Of a stretch of DNA of 64,000 nt, positions 51,421 through 64,000 are shown one piece after another. The position numbers and the translations under genes are program-made. The stretch lies in the NCBI RefSeq assembly GCF_050948215.1, contig NW_027488713.1, positions 478,632-542,631 on the forward strand, in the 5' to 3' direction. The notes below the pieces were generated by a model. It made no database searches. It saw only the letters and a list, made by a program, of their open reading frames with translations, and had not been told where the DNA came from. Positions within the stretch are counted from its first letter, which is position 1, and every line of letters starts with the position of its first letter. Origin of the DNA: Halictus rubicundus (taxonomy: Eukaryota; Arthropoda; Insecta; Hymenoptera; Halictidae).

Positions 51421-53127
51421 ATTCGTAACCTCTATCGTATCCTATCCTATATCCTATCCTATCCTCTATCTTATCCTATCCTCTATCTTATCCTATCCTC
51501 TATCCTATCCTATCCTCTATCCTATCCTATCCTCTATCCTATCCTATCCTCTATCCTATCCTATCCTCTATCCTATCCTATACTCTATCCTCTATCCTAT
51601 CCTATCCTCTATCCCATCCTATCCTCTATCATATCCTATCCTCTATCCTATCCAATCCTCTATCCTATCCTATCCTCTATCCTATCCTATCCTCTATCCT
51701 ATCCTATCCTCTATCCTATCCTATCCTCTATCCTATCCTATACTCTATCCTCTATCCTATCCTATCCTCTATCCCATCCTATCCTCTATCATATCCTATC
51801 CTCTATCCTATCCAATCCTCTATCCTATCCTATCCTCTATCCTATCCTATCCTCTATCCTATCCTACCCTCTATCCTATCCATTCGTAACCTCTATCGTA
51901 TCCTATCCCCTATCCTATCCTATCCTCTATCCTATCCTATCCTCTATCTTATCCTATCCTCTATCCTATCCTATCCTCTATCCTATCCTATCCTCTATCC
52001 TATCCTATCCTCTATCCTATCCTATCCTCTATCCTCTATCCTATCCTATCCTCTATCCTATCCTATCCTCTATCCTATCCTACCCTCTATCCTATCTATT
52101 CGTATCCTCTATCGTATCCTATCCTCTATCCTGTCCTATCCTCTATCCTATCCTATCCTCTATCTTATCCTATCCTCTATCCTATCCTATATACTATCCT
52201 ATCCTCTAACCTATCCTATCCTCTGTCCTATTCTATCCTCGATCCTATCCTATCTTCTATCATATCCTATCGTCTATCCTATCATATCCTCTATCTTATA
52301 ATATCCTCTATCCTATCCTATCCTCTATCCTCTATCCTATCCTATCCTCTATCCCATCCTATCCTCTATCATATCCTATCCTCTATCCTATCCAATCCTC
52401 TATCCTATCCTATCCTCTATCCTATCCTATCCTCTATCCTATCCTACCCTCTATCCTATACATTCGTATCCTCTATCGTATCCTATCCTATATCCTATCC
52501 TATCCTCTATCTTATCCTATCCTCTATCTTATCCTATCCTCTATCCTATCCTATCCTCTATCCTATCCTATCCTCTATCCTATCCTATCCTCTATCCTAT
52601 CCTATATACTATCCTATCCTCTAACCTATCCTATCCTCTGTCCTATTCTATCCTCGATCCTATCCTATCTTCTATCATATCCTATCGTCTATCCTATCAT
52701 ATCCTCTATCTTATAATATCCTCTATCCTATCCTATCCTCTATCCTATCCTATCCTCTATCCTATCATATCCTCTATCTTATCCTATCCTCTATCCTATC
52801 CTATCCTCTATCCTATCCTATCCTCTATCCTATCCTATCCTCTATCATATCCTATCCTCTATCCTATCCTATCCTCTATCCTATCCTATCCTCTATCCTA
52901 TCCTATCCTCTATCCTATCATATCCTCTAACTTATCCTATCCTCTTTCCTATCCTATCCTCTATCCTATCCTATCCTCTATCCTATCCTATCCTCTATCT
53001 TATCCTATCCTCTATCCTATCCTATATACTATCCTATCCTCTATCCTATCCTATCCTCTGTCCTATCCTATCCTCGATCCTATCCTATCTTCTATCATAT
53101 CCTATCGTCTATCCTATCACATCCTCT
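51421..53127 (+). repeat. Satellite with 160-bp local duplication and 1,367-type markers, no gene
   Basis: TACTCTATCCTCTATCC followed by CTATCCCATCC occurs at 51,581 and 51,741 (160 bp), and a related string is near 52,325. TATACTATCC markers with CTCTAACC and CTATTCTATCC near 52,190 and 52,610 are hybrids between the A and B marker types of the 36.8-44.6-kb array. Confidence 0.78.
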
Positions 53128-56100
53128 ATGCTATCCTATCCTCTATCCTATCCAATCCCCTATCCTATCCTCTATCCTATCCTATTCTCTATCCTATCCT
53201 ATCCTCTATCATATCCTATCCTCTAACCTATCCAATCCTCTATCCTATCCTATCTTCCATCCTATCCTATCGTATCCTCTATCCTATCCTATCGTATCCT
53301 CTATCCTATCCTATCCTCTATCCTATCCTATCCTCTATCCTATCATATCCTCTAACTTATCCTATTCTCTATCCTATCCTATCCTCTATCCTATCCTATC
53401 CTCTATCCTATCCTATCCTCTATCATATCCGATCCTCTATCCTATCCTATCCTCTATCCTATCCTATCCTCTAACTATCCTATCCTCTATCTTATCCTAT
53501 CCTCTATCCTATCCTATCATCTATCCTATCCTATCCTCTATCCTATCCTATCCTCTATCATATCCTATCCTCTATCCTATCATATCCTCTAACTTATCCT
53601 ATTCTCTATCCTATCCTATCCTCTATCCTATCCTATCCTCTATCCTATCCTATCCTCTATCATATCCGATCCTCTATCCTATCCTATCCACTATCCTATC
53701 CTATCCTCTAACTATCCTATCCTCTATCTTATCCTATCCTCTATCCTATCCTATCATCTATCCTATCCTATCCTCTATCCTATCCTATCCTATCCTCTAT
53801 CATATCCTATCCTCTATCCTATCCAATCCTCTATCCTATCCTATCCTCTATCCTATCCTATCCTCTATCCTATCCTATCGTCTATCCTATCCTACCCTCT
53901 ATCCTATCCATTCGTATCCTCTATCGTATCCTATCCTCTATCCTATCCTATCCTCTATCCTATCCTATCCTCTATCCTATCCTATCCTCTATCCTATCCT
54001 ATCCTCTATCCTATCCTATCCTCTATCCTATCCTATCCTCTATCCTATCCTATCCTCTATCCTATCCTATCCTCTATCCTATCCTATCCTCTATCCTATC
54101 CTATCCTCTATCCTATCCTATCCTCTATCCTATCATATCCTCTAACTTATCCTATCCTCTTTCCTATCCTATCCTCTATCCTATCCTATCCTCTATCCTA
54201 TCCTATCCTCTATCATATCCTATCCTCTATCCTATCCAATCCTCTATCCTATCATATCCTCTAACTTATCCTATCCTCTTTCCTATCCTATCCTCTATCC
54301 TATCCTATCCTCTATCCTATCCTATCCTCTATCCTATCCTATCCTCTATCCTATCCTACCCTCTATCCTATCCATTCGTATCCTCTATCGTATCCTATCC
54401 TCTATCCTGTCTTATCCTCTATCTTATCCTATCCTCTATCCTATCCTATATACTATCCTATCCTCTATCCTATCCTATCCTCTGTCGTATCCTATCCTCG
54501 ATCCTATCCTATCTTCTATAATATCCTATCGTCTATCCTATCATATCCTCTATCTTATAATATCCTCTATCCTATCCTATCCTCTATCCAATCCTATCCT
54601 CTATCTTATCCTATCCTCTATCCTATCCTATCATCTATCCTATCCTGTCCTCTATCCTATCCTATCGTATCCTCTATCATATCCTATCCTCTATCCTATC
54701 CAATCCTCTATCCTATCCTATCCTCTATCCTATCCTATCCTCTATCATATCCTATCCTCTATCCTATCCAATCCTCTATCATATCTTATCCTCTATCCTA
54801 TCCTATCCTCTATCTTAACCTATCCTCTATCCTATCCTATCATCTATCCTATCCTATCCTCTATCCTATCCTATCCTCTATCATATCCTATCCTCTATCC
54901 TATCCAATCCTCTATCCTATCCTATCCTCTATCCTATCCTATCCTCTATCCTATCCTATCCTCTATCCTATCCTATCCTCTATCCTATCCTATCCTCTAT
55001 CCTATCCTAACCTCTATCCTATCCTATCCTCTATCCTATCCTATCCTCTATCCTATCCTATCCTCTATCCTATCCTATCCTCTATCCTATCCTATCCTCT
55101 ATCCTATCCTATCCTCTATCCTATCCTATCCTCTATCCTATCCTATCCTCTATCCTATCCTATCCTCTATCCTATCCTATCCTCTATCCTATCCTATCCT
55201 CTATCCTATCCTATCCTCTATCCTATCCTATCCTCTATCCTATCCTATCCTCTATCCTATCCTATCCTCTATCCTATCCTATCCTCTATCCTATCCTATC
55301 CTCTATCCTATCCTATCCTCTATCCTATCCTATCCTCTATCCTATCCTATCCTCTATCCTATCATATCCTCTAACTTATCCTATCCTCTTTCCTATCCTA
55401 TCCGTTATCCTATCCTATCCTCTATCCTATCCTATCCTCTATCATATCCTATCCTCTATCCTATCCAATCCTCTATCCTATCATATCCTCTATCATATCT
55501 TATCCTCTATCCTATCCTATCCTCTATCCTATCCTATCCTCTATCCTATCCTACCCTCTATCCTATCCATTCGTATCCTCTATCGTATCCTATCCTCTAT
55601 CCTATCCTATCCTCTATCCTATCCTATCCTCTATCCTATCCTATCCTCTATCCTATCCTATCCTCTATCCTATCCTATCCTCTATCCTATCCTACCCTCT
55701 ATCCTATCCATTCGTATCCTCTATCGTATCCTATCCTCTATCCTATCCTATCCTCTATCCTATCCTATCCTCTATCCTATCCTATCCTCTATCCTATCCT
55801 ATCCTCTATCCTATCCAATCCTCTATCCTATCATATCCTCTAACTTATCCTATCCTCTTTCCTATCCTATCCTCTATCCTATCCTATCCTCTATCCTATC
55901 CTATCCTCTATCATATCCTATCCTCTATCCTATCCTATCCTCTATCCTATCCTATCCTCTATCATATCTTATCCTCTATCCTATCCTATCCTCTATCCTA
56001 TCCTACCCTCTATCCTATCCATTCGTATCCTCTATCGTATCCTATCCTCTATCCTGTCCTATCCTCTATCCTATCTTATCCTCTATCTTATCCTATCCTC

Positions 56101-58377
56101 TATCCTATCGTATATACTATCCTATCCTCTATCCTATCCTATCCTCTGTCGTATCCTATCCTCGATCCTATCCTATCTTCTATAATATCCTATCGTCTAT
56201 CCTATCATATCCTCTATCTTATAATATCCTCTATCCTATCCTATCCTCTATCCAATCCTATCCTCTATCTTATCCTATCCTCTATCCTATCCTATCATCT
56301 ATCCTATCCTGTCCTCTATCCTATCCTATCGTATCCTCTATCATATCCTATCCTCTATCCTATCCAATCCTCTATCCTATCCTATCCTCTATCCTATCCT
56401 ATCCTCTATCATATCCTATCCTCTATCCTATCCAATCCTCTATCATATCTTATCCTCTATCCTATCCTATCCTCTATCTTATCCTATCCTCTATCCTATC
56501 CTATCATCTATCCTATCCTATCCTCTATCCTATCCTATCCTCTATCATATCCTATCCTCTATCCTATCCAATCCTCTATCCTATCCTATCCTCTATCCTA
56601 TCCTATCCTCTATCCTATCCTATCCTCTATCCTATCCTATCCTCTATCCTATCCTATCCTCTATCCTATCCTATCCTCTATCCTATCCTATCCTCTATCC
56701 TATCCTATCCTCTATCCTATCCTATCCTCTATCCTATCCTATCCTCTATCCTATCCTATCCTCTATCCTATTCTATCCTCTATCCTATCCTATCCTCTAT
56801 CCTATCCTATCCTCTATCCTATCCTATCCTCTATCCTATTCTATCCTCTATCCTATCCTATCCTCTATCCTATCCTATCCTCTATCCTATCCTATCCTCT
56901 ATCCTATCCTATCCTCTATCCTATCCTATCCTCTATCCTATCCTATCCTCTATCCTATCCTATCCTCTATCCTATCCTATCCTCTATCCTATCATATCCT
57001 CTAACTTATCCTATCCTCTATCCTATCCTATCCTCTATCCTATCCTATCCTCTATCCTATCCTATCCTCTATCCTATCCTATCCTCTATCCTATCATATC
57101 CTCTAACTTATCCTATCCTCTTTCCTATCCTATCCTCTATCCTATCCTATCCTCTATCCTATCCTATCCTCTATCATATCCTATCCTCTATCCTATCCAA
57201 TCCTCTATCCTATCATATCCTCTAACTTATCCTATCCTCTTTCCTATCCTATCCTCTATCCTATCCTATCCTCTATCCTATCCTATCCTCTATCATATCC
57301 TATCCTCTATCCTATCCTATCCTCTATCCTATCCTATCCTCTATCCTATCCTACCCTCTATCCTATCCATTCGTAACCTCTATCGTATCCTATCCTCTAT
57401 CCTATCCTATCCTCTATCCTATCCTATCCTCTATCTTATCCTATCCTCTATCCTATCCTATCCTCTATCCTATCCTATCCTCTATCCTATCCTATCCTCT
57501 ATCCTATCCTATCCTCTATCCTATCCTATCCTCTATCCTCTATCCTATCCTATCCTCTATCCTATCCTATCCTCTATCATATCCTATCCTCTATCCTATC
57601 CAATCCTCTATCCGATCCTATCCTCTATCCTATCCTATCGTATCCTCTATCATATCTTATCGTATCCTCTATCCTATCCTATCCTCTATCCTATCCTATC
57701 CTCTATCCTATCCTATCCTCTATCCTATCCTACCCTCTATCCTATCCATTCGTATCCTCTATCGTATCCTATCGTCTATCCTGTCCTATCCTCTATCCTA
57801 TCCTATCCTCTATCTTATCCTATCCTCTATCCTATCCTATATACTATCCTATCCTCTATCCTATCCTATCCTCTGTCCTATCCTATCCTCGATCCTATCC
57901 TATCTTCTATCATATCCTATCGTCTATCCTATCACATCCTCTATCTTATAATATCCTCTATCCTATCCTATCCTCTATCCTATCCTATCCACTATCCTAC
58001 CCTATCCTCTGTCATATCCTGTCCTCTATCCTATCCTATCCTCTATCCTATGCTACCCACTATCCTATCCTATCCTATCCTCTATCGTATCCTATCCTCT
58101 ATCCTATCCCATCCTCTATCCTATCCTATCCTCTATCCTATCCTACCCACTATCCTATCCAATCCTATCCTCTTTCGTCTCCTATCCTCTTTCCTATACA
58201 ATCCCCTATCCTATCCTCTATCCTATCCTTTCCACTATCCAATACTTTCCTCTATAATATCCTATTTTCTATAAGATCGTAACCTCTATCCTATACTGTC
58301 CTCTATCCTATCCTATCCTCTATCCTATCCTATACTCTATCCTATCCTATCGTATCCTCTATCGTATCCTATCCTCT
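53128..58377 (+). repeat. HOR unit 1 of a roughly 5.25-kb tandem pair
   Basis: ATGCTATCC (53,128/58,378) and TCCATCCTAT (53,256/58,506) are exactly 5,250 bp apart; TATACTATCC 54,449/59,716 is 5,267 bp apart (one extra monomer). Inside the unit a 1,664-bp sub-repeat is visible (54,449/56,113). The unit ends with the segment shared with 45.7 kb. Confidence 0.87.
55012..55361 (+). repeat. Homogeneous run of about 20 perfect 17-bp monomers
   Basis: Between CCTAACC (about 55,008) and CTATCATATCC (about 55,363) I see no departure from the consensus. It is one of the longest perfect stretches in the window. A similar run lies at about 63,524-63,827. Confidence 0.85.
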
Positions 58378-61300
58378 ATGCTATCCTATCCTCTATCCTA
58401 TCCAATCCTCTATCCTATCCTCTATCCTATCCTATTCTCTATCCTATCCTATCCTCTATCATATCCTATCCTCTAACCTATCCAATCCTCTATCCTATCC
58501 TATCTTCCATCCTATCCTATCGTATCCTCTATCCTATCCTATCGTATCCTCTATCCTATCCTATCCTCTATCCTATCCTATCCTCTATCCTATCATATCC
58601 TCTAACTTATCCTATTCTCTATCCTATCCTATCCTCTATCCTATCCTATCCTCTATCCTATCCTATCCTCTATCATATCCGATCCTCTATCCTATCCTAT
58701 CCTCTATCCTATCCTATCCTCTAACTATCCTATCCTCTATCTTATCCTATCCTCTATCCTATCCTATCATCTATCCTATCCTATCCTCTATCCTATCCTA
58801 TCCTCTATCATATCCTATCCTCTATCCTATCATATCCTCTAACTTATCCTATTCTCTATCCTATCCTATCCTCTATCCTATCCTATCCTCTATCCTATCC
58901 TATCCTCTATCATATCCGATCCTCTATCCTATCCTATCCACTATCCTATCCTATCCTCTAACTATCCTATCCTCTATCTTATCCTATCCTCTATCCTATC
59001 CTATCATCTATCCTATCCTATCCTCTATCCTATCCTATCCTATCCTCTATCATATCCTATCCTCTATCCTATCCAATCCTCTATCCTATCCTATCCTCTA
59101 TCCTATCCTATCCTCTATCCTATCCTATCCTCTATCCTATCCTATCCTCTATCCTATCGTATCCTCTATCCTATCCTATCGTCTATCCTATCCTACCCTC
59201 TATCCTATCCATTCGTATCCTCTATCGTATCCTATCCTCTATCCTATCCTATCCTCTATCCTATCCTATCCTCTATCCTATCCTATCCTCTATCCTATCC
59301 TATCCTCTATCCTATCCTATCCTCTATCCTATCCTATCCTCTATCCTATCCTATCCTCTATCCTATCCTATCCTCTATCCTATCCTATCCTCTATCCTAT
59401 CATATCCTCTAACTTATCCTATCCTCTTTCCTATCCTATCCTCTATCCTATCCTATCCTCTATCCTATCCTATCCTCTATCATATCCTATCCTCTATCCT
59501 ATCCAATCCTCTATCCTATCATATCCTCTAACTTATCCTATCCTCTTTCCTATCCTATCCTCTATCCTATCCTATCCTCTATCCTATCCTATCCTCTATC
59601 CTATCCTATCCTCTATCCTATCCTACCCTCTATCCTATCCATTCGTATCCTCTATCGTATCCTATCCTCTATCCTGTCTTATCCTCTATCTTATCCTATC
59701 CTCTATCCTATCCTATATACTATCCTATCCTCTATCCTATCCTATCCTCTGTCGTATCCTATCCTCGATCCTATCCTATCTTCTATAATATCCTATCGTC
59801 TATCCTATCATATCCTCTATCTTATAATATCCTCTATCCTATCCTATCCTCTATCCAATCCTATCCTCTATCTTATCCTATCCTCTATCCTATCCTATCA
59901 TCTATCCTATCCTGTCCTCTATCCTATCCTATCGTATCCTCTATCATATCCTATCCTCTATCCTATCCAATCCTCTATCCTATCCTATCCTCTATCCTAT
60001 CCTATCCTCTATCATATCCTATCCTCTATCCTATCCAATCCTCTATCATATCTTATCCTCTATCCTATCCTATAATCTATCTTATCCTATCCTCTATCCT
60101 ATCCTATCATCTATCCTATCCTATCCTCTATCCTATCCTATCCTCTATCATATCCTATCCTCTATCCTATCCAATCCTCTATCCTATCCTATCCTCTATC
60201 CTATCCTATCCTCTATCCTATCCTATCCTCTATCCTATCCTATCCTCTATCCTATCCTATCCTCTATCCTATCCTAACCTCTATCCTATCCTATCCTCTA
60301 TCCTATCCTATCCTCTATCCTATCCTATCCTCTATCCTATCCTATCCTCTATCCTATCCTATCCTCTATCCTATCCTATCCTCTATCCTATCCTATCCTC
60401 TATCCTATCCTATCCTCTATCCTATCCTATCCTCTATCCTATCCTATCCTCTATCCTATCCTATCCTCTATCCTATCCTATCCTCTATCCTATCCTATCC
60501 TCTATCCTATCCTATCCTCTATCCTATCCAATCCTCTATCCTATCATATCCTCTAACTTATCCTATCCTCTTTCCTATCCTATCCTCTATCCTATCCTAT
60601 CCTCTATCCTATCCTATCCTCTATCCTATCCTATCCTCTATCCTATCCTATCCTCTATCCTATCCTATCCTCTATCCTATCCTATCCTCTATCCTATCCT
60701 ATCCTCTATCCTATCCTATCCTCTATCCTATCCTATCCTCTATCCTATCATATCCTCTAACTTATCCTATTCCTCTTTCCTATCCTATCCTCTATCCTAT
60801 CCTATCCTCTATCCTATAATATCCTCTATCCTATCCTATCCTCTATCCTATCCTACCCTCTATCCTATCCATTCGTATCCTCTATCGTATCCTATCCTTT
60901 ATCCTATCCTATCCTCTATCCTATCCTATCCTCTATCCTATCCTATCCTCTATCCTATCCTATCCTCTATCCTATCCAATCCTCTATCCTATCATATCCT
61001 CTAACTTATCCTATCCTCTTTCCTAGTCCTATCCTCTATCCTATCCTATCCTCTATCCTATCCTATCCTCTATCATATCCTATCCTCTATCCTATCCTAT
61101 CCTCTATCCTATCCTATCCTCTATCATATCTTATCCTCTATCCTATCCTATCCTCTATTCCTATCCTACCCTCTATCCTATCCATTCGTATCCTCTATCG
61201 TATCCTATCCTCTATCCTGTCCTATCCTCTATCCTATCTTATCCTCTATCTTATCCTATCCTCTATCCTATCGTATATACTATCCTATCCTCTATCCTAT

Positions 61301-64000
61301 CCTATCCTCTGTCGTATCCTATCCTCGATCCTATCCTATCTTCTATAATATCCTATCGTCTATCCTATCATATCCTCTATCTTATAATATCCTCTATCCT
61401 ATCCTATCCTCTATCCAATCTATCCTCTATCTTATCCTATCCCTCTATCCTATCCTATCATCTATCCTATCCTGTCCTCTATCCTATCCTATCGTATCCT
61501 CTATCATATCCTATCCTCTATCCTATCCAATCCTCTATCCTATCCTATCCTCTATCCTATCCTATCCTCTATCATATCCTATCCTCTATCCTATCCAATC
61601 CTCTATCATATCTTATCCTCTATCCTATCCTATCCTCTATCTTATCCTATCCTCTATCCTATCCTATCATCTATCCTATCCTATCCTCTATCCTATCCTA
61701 TCCTCTATCATATCCTATCCTCTATCCTATCCAATCCTCTATCCTATCCTATCCTCTATCCTATCCTATCCTCTATCCTATCCTATCCTCTATCCTATCC
61801 TATCCTCTATCCTATCCTATCCTCTATCCTATCCTATCCTCTATCCTATCCTATCCTCTATCCTATCCTATCCTCTATCCTATCCTATCCTCTATCCTAT
61901 CCTATCCTCTATCCTATCCTATCCTCCTATCCTATCCTATCCTCTATCCTATCCTATCCTCTATCCTATTCTATCCTCTATCCTATCCTATCCTCTATCC
62001 TATCCTATCCTCTATCCTATCCTATCCTCTATCCTATCCTATCCTCTATCCTATCCTATCCTCTATCCTATCCTATCCTCTATCCTATCCTATCCTCTAT
62101 CCTATCCTAGTCCTCTATCCTATCCTATCCTCTATCCTATCCTATCCTCTATCCTATCCTATCCTCTATCCTATCCTATCCTCTATCCTATCCTATCCTC
62201 TATCCTATCCTATCCTCTATCCTATCCTATCCTCTATCCTATTCTATCCTCTATCCTATCCTATCCTCTATCCAATCCTATCCTCTATCCTATCCTATCC
62301 TCTATCCTATCCTATCCTCTATCCTATCCTATCCTCTATCCTATCCTATCCTCTATCCTATCCTATCCTCTATCCTATCCTATCCTCTATCCTATCCTAT
62401 CCTCTATCCTATCCTATCCTCTATCCTACCATATCCTCTAACTTATCCTATCCTCTTTCCTATCCTATCCTCTATCCTATCCTATCCTCTATCCTATCCT
62501 ATCCTCTATCATATCCTATCCTCTATCCTATCCAATCCTCTATCCTATCATATCCTCTAACTTATCCTATCCTCTTTCCTATCCTATCCTCTATCCTATC
62601 CTATCCTCTATCCTATCCTATCCTCTATCATATCCTATCCTCTATCCTATCCTATCCTCTATCCTATCCTATCCTCTATCATATCTTATCCTCTATCCTA
62701 TCCTATCCTCTATCCTATCCTACCCTCTATCCTATCCATTCGTATCCTCTATCGTATCCTATCCTCTATCCTGTCCTATCCTCTATCCTATCTTATCCTC
62801 TATCTTATCCTATCCTCTATCCTATCCTATATACTATCCTATCCTCTATCCTATCCTATCCTCTGTCGTATCCTATCCTCGATCCTATCCTATCTTCTAT
62901 AATATCCTATCGTCTATCCTATCATATCCTCTATCTTATAATATCCTCTATCCTATCCTATCCTCTATCCAATCCTATCCTCTATCTTATCCCTATCCTC
63001 TATCCTATCCTATCATCTATCCTATCCTGTCCTCTATCCTATCCTATCGTATCCTCTATCATATCCTATCCTCTATCCTATCCAATCCTCTATCCTATCC
63101 TATCCTCTATCCTCTCCTATCCTCTATCATATCCTATCCTCTATCCTATCCAATCCTCTATCATATCTTATCCTCTATCCTATCCTATCCTCTATCTTAT
63201 CCTATCCTCTATCCTATCCTATCATCTATCCTATCCTATCCTCTATCCTATCCTATCCTCTATCATATCCTATCCTCTATCCTATCCAATCCTCTATCCT
63301 ATCCTATCCTCTATCCTATCCTATCCTCTATCCTATCCTATCCTCTATCCTATCCTATCCTCTATCCTATCCTATCCTCTATCCTATCCTATCCTCTATC
63401 CTATCCTATCCTCTATCCTATCCTATCCTCTATCCTATCCTATCCTCTATCCTATCCTATCCTCTATCCTATCCTATCCTCTATCCTATCCTATCCTCTA
63501 TCCTATCCTATCCTCTATCCTATTCTATCCTCTATCCTATCCTATCCTCTATCCTATCCTATCCTCTATCCTATCCTATCCTCTATCCTATCCTATCCTC
63601 TATCCTATCCTATCCTCTATCCTATCCTATCCTCTATCCTATCCTATCCTCTATCCTATCCTATCCTCTATCCTATCCTATCCTCTATCCTATCCTATCC
63701 TCTATCCTATCCTATCCTCTATCCTATCCTATCCTCTATCCTATCCTATCCTCTATCCTATCCTATCCTCTATCCTATCCTATCCTCTATCCTATCCTAT
63801 CCTCTATCCTATCCTATCCTCTATCCTACCATATCCTCTAACTTATCCTATCCTCTTTCCTATCCTATCCTCTATCCTATCCTATCCTCTATTCTATCCT
63901 ATCCTCTATCATATCCTATCCTCTATTCCTATCCAATCCTCTATCCTATCATATCCTCTAACTTATCCTATCCTCTTTCCTATCCTATCCTCTATCCTAT
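58378..64000 (+). repeat. HOR unit 2 of the roughly 5.25-kb tandem pair, running to the window edge
   Basis: This repeats unit 1 with sub-repeat markers TATACTATCC at 59,716, 61,276 and 62,830 (spacing 1,560 and 1,554 bp, against 1,664 in unit 1). It therefore has one more sub-repeat than unit 1, which has markers only at 54,449 and 56,113 before its cassette-tail segment. Perfect monomer runs are long here. Single-base indels cluster from 60,770 onward. Confidence 0.84.

Larger units (their letters stand above)
1..64000 (+). repeat. 17-bp satellite DNA array, monomer CCTATCCTATCCTCTAT
   Basis: The whole window except 47,343-47,526 is a head-to-tail array of a 17-bp monomer composed of CCTAT, CCTAT and CCTCTAT. 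The consensus has 7 C, 7 T, 3 A and no G on the + strand, so G marks variant monomers. Orientation never flips. Single substitutions (CCTAT to CATAT, CGTAT, CTTAT, CCAAT or CTTTC) and changes in the number of 5-bp words (12- or 22-bp monomers) tag individual monomers and expose higher-order repeats. Long + strand open frames are by-products: the consensus has no TAA, TAG or TGA, and all frames give the same repeating peptide. Minus-strand frames hit TAG from the word ATAGAGG. This is typical of heterochromatic satellite; whether it is centromeric, pericentromeric or subtelomeric cannot be told here. Confidence 0.98.

Noticed and set aside
1..64000. CRISPR-like or bacterial direct-repeat array
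   Set aside because: There are no unique spacers between repeats, no cas genes, the unit is only 17 bp, and a poly(A)-tailed retroposon is present. The array is eukaryotic satellite.
1..64000. Telomeric repeat array, because of the C-rich strand with CCTA words
   Set aside because: No TTAGGG/CCCTAA or known variant telomere repeat is present. The 5+5+7 structure and HORs over kilobases are satellite behaviour. A subtelomeric position remains possible.

Overview
The window is one block of eukaryotic satellite DNA. Essentially all 64 kb is built from a 17-bp monomer, CCTATCCTATCCTCTAT, made of two CCTAT words and one CCTCTAT word, in one orientation throughout. I recognise no protein-coding gene, tRNA, rRNA, promoter, CRISPR array or bacterial feature. 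The long open frames on the + strand follow from the monomer: it has no stop trinucleotide on that strand, and 17 is not divisible by 3, so every frame cycles through the same 17-residue peptide. The sequence looks like constitutive heterochromatin (pericentromeric, subtelomeric or other satellite block) of a eukaryote, plausibly an animal. The species cannot be named from the sequence.

Above the 17-bp level lies a nested set of higher-order repeats (HORs), visible because the same variant monomers recur at fixed spacing. From left to right: about 5.9-kb and 4.55-kb duplications (1-10,500); a 2.08-kb tandem pair with 0.76-0.78-kb sub-repeats (10,500-14,175); a 1,290-bp tandem pair (15,500-17,640); 4.5-kb and 5.96-kb spaced duplications (19,000-27,300); a 1,142-bp pair (21,320-23,230); 1.62-kb and 2.5-2.6-kb tandem copies (26,390-32,930); a 1,367-bp HOR array with shortened 772- and 1,090-bp versions (36,811-44,620); a roughly 1.97-kb pair (46,063-50,000); and a roughly 5.25-kb pair (53,128 to near the right end). 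A diverged 171-bp cassette, followed 94 bp later by a fixed ATG-bearing variant monomer, occurs 13 times at full length between 10.6 and 32.6 kb.

The only non-satellite sequence is a 184-bp insertion at 47,343-47,526: a 164-bp GC-rich body with a 20-nt poly(A) tail in minus orientation, flanked by perfect 16-bp direct repeats. A paralogous HOR copy 2,168 bp downstream carries the uninterrupted site (49,495-49,510). The insertion is therefore a retroposon (SINE, or 5'-truncated LINE 3' end) that entered one HOR copy.

The left part (about 2.8-4.7 kb) holds the most degenerate monomers. The right part holds the longest runs of perfect monomers, but the last 3.3 kb also has a cluster of single-base indels that looks like sequencing or assembly error. 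I found no convincing novel gene system. The items of real interest are the dated retroposon insertion, the layered HOR structure and the strong strand asymmetry of the monomer.
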